Source: Brachycybe producta (taxonomy: Eukaryota > Arthropoda > Diplopoda > Playtdesmida > Andrognathidae). Taken from it: a DNA stretch of 64,000 bases. The first letter of the stretch is position 1, and each line of letters starts with the position of its first letter. The notes under the pieces are model-generated. The model saw only the letters and a program-made list of their open reading frames with translations, was not told the origin of the DNA and searched no databases. Below are positions 46,766 to 57,157 of the stretch, piece after piece. A program made the position numbers and the translations under genes. The stretch spans positions 3,592,501 through 3,656,500 of the forward strand of contig JAUPFP010000019.1 in assembly GCA_036925085.1 (NCBI GenBank), read 5' to 3'.

Positions 46766-47545
46766 TGTAACGACCCGACTAGTCCGTCACAATACCTCGG
46801 GTACGTTTCGTACCGTCCAAAGAACAAGAACAAAACTTACCCAGACACCAGACTCCAAAACGGGGACGGAATCGTACCCGTAGCAGTCCTCTGCACAGTA
46901 AGTTGGGTGACGTCGACTCCCTGGAGTCTCCCTCGCCAGACACGACGGTCCATTCCACCATCCCATAACGAGAATATCGCAGTGAGACCTCTCTCACCGC
47001 GAGCCGACGTAAGTACCGGCCGACAATAGGCCGGAAAGGGACGGTGAAAACCCGTAGATTTCCCCACCCTCCCCGCGGTACTCTCCAATAAAGCACACAA
47101 CACTGGAAGTAGTAAAATAATAAAAGGTGTTTATTAACACTTACTCAGTATGCAAATTAAAAAGCAGTGGTTCCTTATTCACACAACTTGGCTGGTGCAC
47201 TTCACCAGCCAAGCCCCCATGAAAAGCAACAAAAGGCAAACAAAAGAACACAAAGAAACAATGGAGGCCACCCTGGCCTCCAGCATCAAGATCTTTACTG
47301 GTCAACAGCCTACAACACACTGCCCAGATTCAATGGCTGACCAAGCCAAAGAAACCTCCAGGCAACTCCACCTGAAGGGGACAGTGGTCACTTCTGACCT
47401 CTCACCCATGGACTCCAATGGTGAGAGGTCTGCTGGTGCCAAAATGGCGTCCGACCCAACAGCCTACTGTATGCTGTCAGGCAGATCACCATAGAGAGTT
47501 CGTCTGCTCAATCAAAAATTTGATTGAGCAGACCAGGTTGCCACA
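46766..47545 (-). mobile_element. 3' LTR of E1
   Basis: On the minus strand it opens TGTGGCAACCTGG and closes GTCGTTACA. The inner neighbour (47546-47563) reads CAGAGAAGTTGAGAGGAT on the minus strand, a polypurine tract. AATAAA (minus strand) lies at the TTTATT near 47132. Confidence 0.9.
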
Positions 47546-47563
47546 ATCCTCTCAACTTCTCTG
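47546..47563 (-). promoter_or_regulatory. Polypurine tract of E1
   Basis: AAGTTGAGAGGAT sits directly against the 3' LTR. The same block lies beside the LTRs ending at 6917, 12359 and 31244, so it is conserved across the superfamily. It would prime plus-strand DNA synthesis. Confidence 0.7.
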
Positions 47564-47622
47564 TTCCGTCCCGGGAACAGGTAGGTCAAGCCAGCAAGGA
47601 TTGCTCCCTCAAACCTGACCAC

Positions 47623-48765
47623 TTAGGGTCCAGACGGCTTCCCTGGCGGTGGAGCGCGAGTAGAGCCCATCGACTCCGCTGCCCACCGGTGTGCCCACCA
47701 CGAGCACACCTGGGTGTTCTTCCACCCAAGTCCAGGATCGAAGACCGACCCCCTAAGACGGTTTTCCTCCAAGATTCGCAATTCCTCGAAAGGAATCTCT
47801 TGGAGCTGCGGGCGCCTTCTCAGCACCCGGCTCGTTAGAAGGTCTACCAGGGCGATCGCGGGCACGATCGTAGCCCCTGGTAGTGGCTCAGAAACCATCT
47901 GACCAGCCATACCTTCTAGGTCGCATCCCAACAAGCGTTGGATCAATGGGGCTGCACGCCGAGATAGCCATCCCATCTTGGCATCTAGTCCCATCACATC
48001 CACAAAACTATATGCTTGTTGGACCGGGTTCACAACCACTACTACCGGTATACCCTCACAACTGAATGCCACCACATGGTTCATGTTGTACCGTGGTAGC
48101 TTCGCTACCCACGGCTCTGGCAGTGGCTCTGCCAGACGATAATAGCCGTGGTATTGGTAACCACCCATTCCCGGCTGGTCCTGCCACAGACACAGTCGGT
48201 TATTCAGATACACCTCTGCATCTGAATACGGGGGCATCGTACCAATACACCGTTCCTTAGGCACAAGCCCAGGAGAGGTTGATGTTTTCGGTCCTAGGGT
48301 ATCAAATATCCCACCGCTGCGGCCCGGAAAGAAGGGTGTACCCCCACTGGGGGTCAAGGGATCCCATTTTGGCGGAACACCAACTCCACCCAACATGGTT
48401 CTTTCGCCCATCGGTAAGGGCGTAGTCACCTGATGGAGGGTTCCAACCGCTCGAACTCGCAAGCTCGATACCGCATCCACCTTCGGGGAGGATGGAGGCA
48501 TGCGGACCACAATGTCACGCATAATCCTACCATCCCTCTGCGCCGCCTCTACAGGACGGGTATGGATCGGCTGATTCCCGGCCGGCATGCTCGACTTAAG
48601 ATGCCGGGACTCCTCCTTCTCTGCCACAAGGCTTCCATTTTGAGCTCCCTGGCGCTTACTCATGGAAGGTGTCGGACACCCCTTCCTCTCACACTTGGAC
48701 TTCATACGGTCCATCATCAGAGAGGGAGGTTTACCGTGCGTTGAGCCAGACTCAACCGCACTCAA
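47623..48765 (-). CDS. ORF3 C-terminal part, conserved accessory protein of unknown function
   Basis: A 380-codon open frame follows pol. Conserved blocks, judged against the other copies in this window, are VGTLHQVTTPLPMG (107-120), VPPKWDPLTPS (130-140), LNNRLCLWQDQPG (187-199), FVDVMG (254-259), APLIQRLLGCDLEGM (272-286) and LVDLLTSRVL (306-315). No signal peptide, no membrane-spanning segment long enough for an envelope protein, and no zinc finger is seen. The first codon is TTG and the frame continues from another frame upstream, so the true start lies further away. I do not recognise the family. Confidence 0.7.
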   Translation of the reverse strand: MSAVESGSTHGKPPSLMMDRMKSKCERKGCPTPSMSKRQGAQNGSLVAEKEESRHLKSSMPAGNQPIHTRPVEAAQRDGRIMRDIVVRMPPSSPKVDAVSSLRVRAVGTLHQVTTPLPMGERTMLGGVGVPPKWDPLTPSGGTPFFPGRSGGIFDTLGPKTSTSPGLVPKERCIGTMPPYSDAEVYLNNRLCLWQDQPGMGGYQYHGYYRLAEPLPEPWVAKLPRYNMNHVVAFSCEGIPVVVVVNPVQQAYSFVDVMGLDAKMGWLSRRAAPLIQRLLGCDLEGMAGQMVSEPLPGATIVPAIALVDLLTSRVLRRRPQLQEIPFEELRILEENRLRGSVFDPGLGWKNTQVCSWWAHRWAAESMGSTRAPPPGKPSGP

Positions 48766-49560
48766 CGACTTACCAGGCTGGTCAGGCTTAGGCGGGTGGT
48801 TAGCCCCTTTGCCTTCTCGGACTTCTTCTCCGAAGGTTTTCCGGCCGGAGCCGTACTTCGCTTCGGTGAAACGCCCTTAGCCGAACTGGCTGCCGAAAAA
48901 GGTAGTCCACAGACAAACCATTCCCGCCCGTCCCGAAGGAGAACCGTCCCCTTCGGGGTAAGAGTCGGCAGACTCTTACCAATAGCAGACTGTATTGCCA
49001 CCCTCCTGGCAATTTGCTGCTGGCCTGCCTGGAGGATTCGAACTCGATCCTCCTGGCTTTTTTTTTTGCAAGATGGGAAGGCCTGTCCCTGCTCGGAGGG
49101 CCGGGCCTTCTTCTCTTTTAAGTGATCGGCCACTGGTGGGGCCTTTTGTCCCTTACTACCACCACCACTCATAGATTTACCCGTTTCACCGGGAGCAGAT
49201 ACTGGAGGCTGCTGCGCCTTCTTCTCCACTCGCCGGTTCCTTCTATTAGGGTGGGTGAGAGCCACAGCTGGAAGACCCACCGCCGGAGTAAGCATACTCA
49301 TAGCAGTCATACGGGCTTTCAGCTGGGCCTCTCTCTCTCTACAAGAGCCTTCACTTTTGCAGCTATCCGTGCAGCTACGGACTTTCTCTTGCGCTTCCTG
49401 ACGTAGTCCTTCCTCGCTTGCACGGTCGGAATCTCCCGCCGGTCCACACGGTCTTCTTCTTCGGCTGTGGTCTTAGCCGCAGCCTCCAAAGGCCTTGGAA
49501 CGGTGGAGAGAACACCGTGGGTTCCCGCCACTTATGGTCTACCCACAGCGGTCGCACCAT
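48762..49560 (-). pseudogene. ORF3 N-terminal part with a slippage frameshift
   Basis: Two frames (48762-49310 and 49319-49560) encode a basic, Pro/Ser/Lys-rich segment with RKRKRKSVAARIAAKVKA and VLLRDGREWFV. A (GA)n tract near 49330-49345 lies exactly where the frame changes, consistent with slippage by two bases. The frame then shifts again at about 48765 into the C-terminal part. Homologous blocks (NLLRDGRERFV) occur in E3. The whole ORF3 would be about 600-650 residues if continuous. Confidence 0.6.
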
Positions 49561-50278
49561 GCCTGTCAGACTCCAAAAAGTCCTCTATAGCACGGTGACG
49601 ACTCCGCCACTGCTGCCTTTTTCCATTACGACCGTTGAAAGTCAGACAATCATGGTCATCACCATGATCCACAGCTTTCAAACGGAAGCAACTGCTTTTT
49701 TGGGTTCTTGCCGTCCAAATTCCGCTGACCCTGGGCCTCCCCAAGCGACATGGTACTCGGACGGTTTGAACCCGTCGGAAGAGCGCCTTCCGATCCAGCA
49801 GAACCCCCATGGCAACATCCATGACGGTTCCACCACTCCCACCATGTGTCCATACGGTCCAAGACAGAATGGCACATAGCGGCACAGGCATCTACGGTAG
49901 CCGGTCGGTTCTTCTCCACTGTAGGAGTGGTCTCCGACCGTGGTTGGGTGGCTAAATCTTCTTCAGCCGCCACAACCCCGGTCACCTCCGAAGTCTCACC
50001 ATTGTCCGCCTTTTTAGGGGTAGACACACGGTGAGTCGCCGAAAGAATTGACTGGCCTGGAGGAGCCTTCACGTTAATACTAACGTGAACAGAGACGGAG
50101 GCCTTCCCCGACGTTTCGTCTGGTTAGGGACCAACTTCTTCGGGCCCTCAGTCAGACAACCTACGGTGAGTCGCCCACGAGTTTCCTCCTCGGAAACCGG
50201 GCGGTCCCAACACGCAGGCAAGTCTGGCTGCCTCCTCTCCCAGCCATCCACCCAAACTAGCGGACAACCGGCTCTCTC
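49561..50278 (-). other. Spacer between pol and ORF3 in E1
   Basis: It contains several short minus-strand frames, none recognisable; a piece near 49980-50050 matches E2 15070-15140. It may include the end of a pol tail or the upstream part of ORF3. Confidence 0.4.
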
Positions 50279-50545
50279 TTACCAGGGCAGGGGCTCATTG
50301 AGCGTATCCTGGACTGTTTCATGCCCAATTCTGGCGGAAAGCCCACTCACCTCAAACACTCTCGGTCTCCGTGGATGGAGGTTATACCGAGGTTGAGGGG
50401 GGTCCTCCACCTCCGAGTCAGTAGACTGAAGAAACGGACGGTGGTTTTGGCATTGGAGTACCATCACTCCCTGCCGAAACCTCCGGTTTAGCATTTGTAT
50501 CATCGCTGCCTGCTTCGGAGGAGGTTTCAGAGACTCCAAGTCCAT
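50279..50545 (-). pseudogene. Pol C-terminal tail
   Basis: The stretch includes RYNLHPRRPRVFEVSG and ends TLNEPLPW. A basic YNLxPR motif is common at the end of gypsy pol polyproteins. It overlaps the end of the integrase frame in a different frame, so a frameshift lies between them. Confidence 0.6.
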
Positions 50546-51578
50546 CTTCCTCCCTCACGGTGCAGGTGGGTACGTACGGTTTCAAGTTGTCCACATGAAA
50601 CCGGTCTCGCACTTTCCGACCATACCCATCTACAAATTCTACCTCGTAGACTAGGTCTGAGTACTGCGACACGACCGTACCACGTTCAGCCTTATACTCT
50701 AAACTCGACATCTTCGCCTGGCCGAGCATCCCAGCATGGGCCCTAATCCACACCTGCGATCCAGACGGGTATAGGGGCAGCTGCACTTGGCCGGAGTCAT
50801 ATTGCTCCTTTTGCCTCCTTTGAGCAGCAGTCAATCTCTGACGCGCCTGCTCCTCCACGGCTTGCTTGTCAGGCAAGTCGCGGATCGGACCATCCGGAAT
50901 GAGGTTATCAACGCCCATCCGAGGCTCACGGCCAAACAACAACTGATACGGAGAGACTTGCGTACTCTCCTGCACGGCTGTGTTATAAGCCCACATGGCG
51001 AGCCGTAATTTGTCCCACCAATCACGCTGTTCCTTGAGCAGATCAAGGTACCGCTTGATGGTTTCCATTACGGTCTTATTCGTACGCTCCATAAGCCCAT
51101 TAGCTTGTGGATGGTACGCCGTCGTGAAGTGATGCGCTATGTTATACCGCTCCCGGAACTTCAGCAGGACTTTGCTTGAGAACTGGGACCCACGATCCGA
51201 AACAAGAGCTTTCGTTGTACCATACACCAAAAGGATCTCGTCCTTCAAGAATTTCACAAAACAAGCGGCCGTGGCCCTTTGCACCGCTATCGCCACACCG
51301 TACCGGGTGAAATAGTCAACCATGATTAATACATAGGTGACTCCACCCACGGAGGCAGGAAACAGCCCAACGAAGTCCATTCCCCAGGTGTGAACTGGGT
51401 ACTTCGGTTCAATTGGTTGCGGAAATCCCTGACTTCTTGCGAACTGTTGCACTCGTTGACACACCAAACACGACTTAATGTATTCGGCAGTGTCACGCTT
51501 CATACCGATCCAGTAGAAGCGTGAGCGCAGTCGCTGGTAGGTCTTAAACATCCCGAAGTGACCAGCTTCGAGTGTCAT
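50418..51578 (-). CDS. E1 integrase
   Basis: A 386-codon frame starting ATG. The zinc-binding N-terminus is partial: HFG at 7-9 and CLVC at 37-40. The catalytic core has D68 (WGMDFVG), D128 (SDRGSQF) and E164 (GLMERTNK), that is D,D-35-E. The GPY/F-like C-terminal module is around 285-310 (RGTVVSQYSDLVYEVEF), then a Ser/Glu-rich tail. In the retroelement it joins the DNA copy to the host genome. All three catalytic acids are present. It belongs to a larger pol frame broken upstream in RNase H. Confidence 0.9.
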   Translation of the reverse strand: MTLEAGHFGMFKTYQRLRSRFYWIGMKRDTAEYIKSCLVCQRVQQFARSQGFPQPIEPKYPVHTWGMDFVGLFPASVGGVTYVLIMVDYFTRYGVAIAVQRATAACFVKFLKDEILLVYGTTKALVSDRGSQFSSKVLLKFRERYNIAHHFTTAYHPQANGLMERTNKTVMETIKRYLDLLKEQRDWWDKLRLAMWAYNTAVQESTQVSPYQLLFGREPRMGVDNLIPDGPIRDLPDKQAVEEQARQRLTAAQRRQKEQYDSGQVQLPLYPSGSQVWIRAHAGMLGQAKMSSLEYKAERGTVVSQYSDLVYEVEFVDGYGRKVRDRFHVDNLKPYVPTCTVREEDGLGVSETSSEAGSDDTNAKPEVSAGSDGTPMPKPPSVSSVY

Positions 51579-51629
51579 GCAGCTTCCTCAGACAGAAAGC
51601 CCGCATTACGCAGGCACTACCAGTACGGT

Positions 51630-52300
51630 TCACAACCGATCCTGGATGGATCTGATGGCATACAACATGTCATCTGCCATCACAACCTTGGCCTGGAGGG
51701 CTGAGTTGGGGTCAGTGGTGATTTCTTTCACCACCTTGGAGCAACAGCCATCGGCTGCCTGCTTCTCGACCCAATCCACCTCCGAGCGGACTCGGTAAAT
51801 CACCTCACCTACATCAGACACGACGTATTCAGGTAAAGAAAGGTCCGCAACACCACGCACCGGATACCGACTCAGTCAGCATCCACGTGGAGTGTTCCCT
51901 TCTTAAACTGAACCTTGAACCGGTACTCTTGCAATTGCATCTGCCAGCCCCCCAACCTGCCTTGCAAGTTCTTGGCGGTCAGCAGCGCACAAAGAGCATG
52001 GTGATCTGTTACGATCACAAACTCCCGGTTGAAGAGGTAAGGACGGAATTTACCCACGGCAAACAGAATCGACAAGCACTCCTGCTCGGTGACAGAATAC
52101 CGTGTTTTCCGCTCCTTTCATGAGCCGGCTTGCGTAGGCCAGAACACGGGGGAACTTGTCCTCCGGCAACTTCTGGTAGACTACGTCACCCAAGCCGTAC
52201 CCGCTAGCATTGGTATGGATCATTACCTCACCATGTGGATCATACACGGTGAGTACCGGCGCTTCGGTTAAAAATGCCTTTAACCGAGCAAACGCTAGTT
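51630..52300 (-). pseudogene. E1 RNase H and linker, frameshifted
   Basis: Frames at 52050-52247 (MIHTNASGYGLGDVVYQ, where the usual first Asp appears as Asn) and 51872-52075 (VTDHHALCALLTAKNLQGRL) cover RNase H. The frame at 51630-51860 is a linker towards integrase. At least two frame changes and one catalytic substitution (D to N in TNASGYGL) suggest it is inactive here. Confidence 0.75.
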
Positions 52301-52304
52301 TGCA

Positions 52305-54482
52305 CTAATCCGACCATTCGAAGGACGCATCCTTCTTCGTCAGTTCATTCAAAGGTCTTGCCACCTTGGCGAAGTCCTTGATGAACCGCCGATAGTAACC
52401 GGCCAGTCCAAAAAAAACTACTGACGCCTGTCGCCATTGTCGGAACATCGAACTTCTTGACTGCGTTACGAGATCCGGGTCCGGAGCAACTCCCTCGGCA
52501 CTCACTACGTGACCGAGATAACACACTTTGTTAAAGCCAAAGAAACATTTCTTCGGCTGGAGTTTCAGCTCCGCCCCTCGTAACAGTCCCAGGACAGTGG
52601 ACAGTCTGCCAAGAAACTGCTCGAATGTGTTCCTGAAGACGATAATATCGTCCAGGTACACCAGACAAGTCTCCCACTTATGTCCTGCCAGCAAGAGGTC
52701 TAGTGCTCTCTGCATCGTGGCTGGAGCATTACAGAGTCCGAAAGGCATTTTTCGGAACTCAAACAGATCTTGAGAGCAAATAAATGCTGTCTTTTCAACG
52801 TCTGGCTCAGCCATCCGAACCTGCCAGTAACCACTAGCCAGGTCCAAGGTTGCGAAGAACTTCGCACCGGCCAATGAATCGAGTGCATCATCGATGCGAG
52901 GCAACGGATACTGATCCAGCTTAGTCTGGGCATTCAGTCTCCGGTAGTCCACGCAAAAACGAAAGCCACCATCCTTTTTGCGAACAAGCAAGATAGGGCT
53001 CACGTAGGGACTACGCGAAGGTTGGATAACACCTTCATCCAACATCTTTGCCACCTCTTCTTTCTCGATCGCACGGGCCGCTGGAGCGGTTCGGCGCAAT
53101 CCTTCTTGCACCGGAGGTTGCCCACCGGTATCAATCGTATGTTCCACCAAGGAGGTTTCACCCAACTCGGTGTAATCAAACGCAAAATGATCCCGGCGCT
53201 CTAGTAGGAACTCTCTAAGTTGCCTCGCCTCCTCAGGCTTCAGATTGGGACCAATCTTTAGACAGTCTTTGAGAGTAGGAGCCGTCGTCACATTGAGGAC
53301 CTGGCGTCCGCATCCGGATGCCATTCTCAACTTTGACTTTGACTCTCCTGGTCGAACCGTCACATGAGTGGGGCCTCCCCCTCTCAACTCAGATGGCTCT
53401 TCCAGCCCTACCACAAGGGCAGCCTCTACAGCTTGAGCCGTAGCCACACCCTCCCCTGTCTCCAGGGTTATGGGTGCTTCACCCACATTCTCAAGCCAGA
53501 TATTGTACTCGCCCAACCTGTTGGCCTCGGCAAGTCCTGCCACAGACAACACACCACGTCCACCTAAGGCTTTCCGGTGGGGCTCCACGAGAAGCAGCTG
53601 GCCAGGGCTGGCATGCTCTACCAATTCCACAGATACAACACGTCGTACATGGGGTGGTAGCCAGACATTTTTCCTCAGTCGCAGGGAACACACTTCCCCG
53701 CTCCCTATAGGAACACTGGTCTCATACAGCTCCGGTGAAACAAGCTTCACCCACCCGTCAACCCTCTCAAGCGCCCGTGGGACTTCTTGGAGTTGCCGTC
53801 CCTGAGGCCGAGCCTCTGGTATCGGCGGTGGAACAACTTCCACCTCCACAGGTTTTCCAAGCGCTCGATCAGTGTAAACAGCTTGAATTGCGTCTGGATG
53901 TGCGGTCCAGACATCCTCCTGGAAATACACTTTCCGGAGCAGGATATCCATCAGGCCGAAACGTGCGGCTATATTAACGCCCAAAATCGCTTCGCTCCTC
54001 CCCTTCACAAGGAGAAGAGATGCCTTGACGGTTTTATGGTAGATGGTCAAGTCTACCAGTGCAACACCTTCTACTACGATGGTGTGCCCACCCATGCCGA
54101 ATTGGCATGACGGTACCTCCAGTACCTTAATGGGTAACCCCATCGCTCGTGCCGTTCTCATGCTCAGAACCGATACCTCGGCTCCCGTGTCCACGATCAT
54201 CTCTACTAGGAGGTGATCACCAATGGACACGTACACCCTTGGTGCAACCCGAGAATACGCCTGGACCTGCAGTTCAGGGATGGGAACCCGTTGGTTCCCA
54301 CCAGTGAACTTCTGCCCCACGTTCACATCACCATCCACACGGTATGGTAACACCAGATGAGCAGAAGTCGGAGGTCCAGCCTCACTAACTAGAGACTCGC
54401 CCGACCCGGCGGTAGGTATGGGCACACCAACACCTCCCGCCTGCTCGATGAGTGCACAATCCAGCATCTCACCACTAGGCAT
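52305..54482 (-). CDS. E1 protease and reverse transcriptase
   Basis: A 725-codon ATG-initiated frame. Protease active site DTGA at 98-101, flap-side ILGVN at 166-170. RT: VRKKDGGFRFCVDYRRLNAQ around 500-519, catalytic D547 in LDLASGYWQV, PFGLCNAPAT 580-589 and YLDD 609-612. After the thumb there is a short stretch at about 670-690 that no longer resembles RT although FFGLAGYYRRF follows in frame, so two compensating frameshifts are likely. The frame stops in the early RNase H. The long linker between protease and RT (180-480) is a family feature. Confidence 0.9.
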   Translation of the reverse strand: MPSGEMLDCALIEQAGGVGVPIPTAGSGESLVSEAGPPTSAHLVLPYRVDGDVNVGQKFTGGNQRVPIPELQVQAYSRVAPRVYVSIGDHLLVEMIVDTGAEVSVLSMRTARAMGLPIKVLEVPSCQFGMGGHTIVVEGVALVDLTIYHKTVKASLLLVKGRSEAILGVNIAARFGLMDILLRKVYFQEDVWTAHPDAIQAVYTDRALGKPVEVEVVPPPIPEARPQGRQLQEVPRALERVDGWVKLVSPELYETSVPIGSGEVCSLRLRKNVWLPPHVRRVVSVELVEHASPGQLLLVEPHRKALGGRGVLSVAGLAEANRLGEYNIWLENVGEAPITLETGEGVATAQAVEAALVVGLEEPSELRGGGPTHVTVRPGESKSKLRMASGCGRQVLNVTTAPTLKDCLKIGPNLKPEEARQLREFLLERRDHFAFDYTELGETSLVEHTIDTGGQPPVQEGLRRTAPAARAIEKEEVAKMLDEGVIQPSRSPYVSPILLVRKKDGGFRFCVDYRRLNAQTKLDQYPLPRIDDALDSLAGAKFFATLDLASGYWQVRMAEPDVEKTAFICSQDLFEFRKMPFGLCNAPATMQRALDLLLAGHKWETCLVYLDDIIVFRNTFEQFLGRLSTVLGLLRGAELKLQPKKCFFGFNKVCYLGHVVSAEGVAPDPDLVTQSRSSMFRQWRQASVVFFGLAGYYRRFIKDFAKVARPLNELTKKDASFEWSD

Positions 54483-54639
54483 GTAGGGTGAGGGCCTCCA
54501 ATGTGGAGCATGGCGTCGGAAAAACCCACTTGGTTACTTCCGGGTCCGCAGACCTAGCCAGAGGCACACCTGCTCCTCGCAAGACATCCACCTATCTGGA
54601 GACCGCCCGAAGGTACGTCCCTTCATCACAGTGCCGATG

Positions 54640-56250
54640 ATGTCGGACACCTGAGTTTTTAAGCATTTCCGGTCGCTCATTACTCAGTACGGTGGCAACC
54701 GGCGGCGGTTTAATGAAGACGTGTCTTCGTTATCCTCCACAAGTCTGTAGTAAAACTGGCCATCGAATACGGTGGCCAGGTACTTTTGACCCTCCAGCAA
54801 CACAGGTGCTAAGCCTGGCGTTGGCTGGAGCTTCTGGCTTGCACCAGGCTTCACTACGGCAACATGTCCTTTTGCCGCAGCATCAGGACAGTCCCGTCTC
54901 AGGTGCCCCATTTGGTTGCACCCAAAACAGGGGCCAACTTGCTGGAGTGAACTTCCTGATCTACGGTTCGTACCTCGAGGCGTTGCCACCAGCTGACCTC
55001 CACCAGAGCTCGCCTGCTTCCTTCTCTTCGCACCCCCGGGCTTGGCCACTGCTTTGTCCGACTTGGACGGTGCAGTGTCCTTCACACCCGACAGGTTTGA
55101 AGAGGAAGCTTTGGCAGAGCTCCCAGAGCTAGCCGTAGAACCGTAGGACTGGACGTTAGCCCGGTCCTGAGGAACCACTCGTGTACGGGCAGGTAATCTA
55201 CCTGCTGTCAGCATATCGGCTTCAACAAGCCGTGCCCTACGGGCAAATGCCTCTACCGTCTCGGCCTGGCAACCGAACATTTGATCGGTGATGGCAGTCA
55301 GGAGCTTCCGTTTAAAACGAATGAGCCGACAGCTCTCGTTTTCTTTCAGACACGCGTTCTGACAGTTCAAAGAACCGCCAATAGAACGCTTGCATAGACT
55401 CGTGCGTACCCTGCTTCATCGTCTCAAACTCCGAGAAGCAGACACAAGCCTGAATCGGCTACTCATAGCCTTTTTCAGTTCAGCCCAGGTGAGATCCAGA
55501 AGAGTTTCCACCAACGAGGCATAATACTCCTCTGCTGGACCATCAAGCATGTACGTAAAGTAGCTGCACCTGGCCTCATCCGTCCAGCGCTGAGCCCGAG
55601 CCTTCGCTTCAAACTTACGGAGGAAAGGTGCCATATCCTCTTTGCCGTCATAACGGACAAATGAGTGGACTGGGTTGAAAAACCCAAATGCCTGAACTTC
55701 CATAGGAACCGCTGGAGCGGGCATCCAAACAGCAGCACTAACCCTGCGAGGTTGCCTACTCCGGTTCAATGCAGTGTCAGCCACGGATTCAGCCACCGAA
55801 GGTAACGCCATGCGAACCATCGGTTGCCGTCCGGATGCGGGAAGAACTCCCCGACCCGTCCCCCTAGGAGATGGCCTGGGTGCTTCCTGCGGAGGTACCA
55901 GCCGGGCTTGCACAGGTGGCGCCTCCCTCTGTGCACCTTTATGCACAGGCGACATGGAAAACCCGAGGATCCACCCTCGGTTCAATCACCGACCGGGACA
56001 ACCGTCCTTCCAACCGAAGGACGTCGATCCCGTAGGCGACCTCCACGAGTTGCGGCTCGGACAGCGTGGCCAAAAAGGCCCGTCCCTCCCGTGCAGTCTC
56101 ATGCGGGATTTCCACCAGCTCCCGAAGGAGTTGACCGCCATGTCCAACCGGCGGCGGGCGGCGGTGGAAGCCTGGACAACCGGCCGTGGCCGATCGCCAT
56201 CCCCACTGAAATCACGGTCGGATCCACTGTCTTCCAACGGTAATTCTCCG
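54640..56250 (-). pseudogene. E1 gag, frameshifted
   Basis: N-terminal helix-rich part at about 55990-56070 (RAFLATLSEPQLVEVAYGID), middle part in frame 55416-55985 (EDMAPFLRKFEAKARAQRW), then a MKQGTHESMQAFYWRFFEL block near 55355-55425 in a different frame, then 54684-55370 with the CCHC knuckle CFGCNQMGHLRRDC (about 54887-54928). At least three frame changes and one stop at 55986-55988 break it. The capsid-type core precedes the knuckle as in other gypsy gag proteins. Confidence 0.75.
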
Positions 56251-56499
56251 GGGAGAATGTCATGGCGGCGTTTCCGCACCGTCACCCATTCCTCCCGGAA
56301 ATCACCGTCCACGCTACCACTCTGTTCCGCTGTTTCCAGCGGTACGCCGCCTTCCACCCCGAATGGACGGTCGACGGTGCGGCTACATAACTAACCCCAA
56401 GTCCGTACCGATTTCCCGACCTTCCGTTGGTAATTTCGGGTTTTGCTCCATTTTTCACTTTGTTTCCACTCAAATCCGGCCAAAACCACCAGAACACGA

Positions 56500-57157
56500 G
56501 ATCCCACCGTCAAAAACGGTAAATTCTCGGACAAAAGTCCGTAAAACACCGTAACGAACAGATGAAACCGTGCGAAACCGCGTTATCACGGGCAAAAGTC
56601 CGTGTCCCATGGTAAAGAACGGTCAGAGTTCTTTCCTACCGGTTTCTACCATGGTCCCACGGACAACGGTCCGTGCCCTTCGGTGTACTTCACGGTACAA
56701 TGACTTTTACCACTTTCTACCGTGGTTCCACGGACCAAAGTCCGCACCCCACGGTGTAATTGCGGTAAAATACCTCTCCGACCACTTTCCACCACGGTAC
56801 AACGGACCAACGTCCGAAACCCACAGTGCAATCGCGGTCAAAAACCGTAAAACCGCGTTCCACCACAGTCCAACGGACCGATGTCCGAAACCCATGGTGT
56901 AATTACGGATAAGTACGGTTGTAAACCTCTGTAACCGCTTTCCACCACGGTACAACGGACGAAAGTCCGAAACCCATGGTGAAATTACTGTCAATAAGGT
57001 TTACGAGGCTAACCCACGGTTTCTGCCGCCTCCCACGGACCAAAGTCCGTGCCCAGCAGCGTACTACCGTCGCACAGTGATTTGACCGTCGAAACGGTCA
57101 AATCCACCGTCGAAAACCGTGCGAGAGGTACTGGGATTGTTACCCAGCACCACCAAT
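56500..57157 (-). promoter_or_regulatory. E1 5' leader with eight-hairpin array
   Basis: The + strand shows eight copies of a short inverted repeat of the form (A)CGGACnAAnGTCCG(T): 56529, 56588, 56659, 56730, 56802, 56872, 56954 and 57035, spaced 58-82 bp. Each forms a 5-6 bp stem with a 4-6 base loop, embedded in larger repeats with CCACGGT and AAACCCA. It lies just downstream of the 5' LTR where packaging or translation signals normally occur. The bases next to the LTR (minus strand AT, then TGGTGGTGCTGGG) are in primer-binding-site position. Confidence 0.6.

Noticed and set aside
47623-48765. ORF3 as an envelope gene
   Set aside because: No signal peptide, no transmembrane helix, no furin-type site and no fusion-peptide-like stretch; the position alone is not enough.
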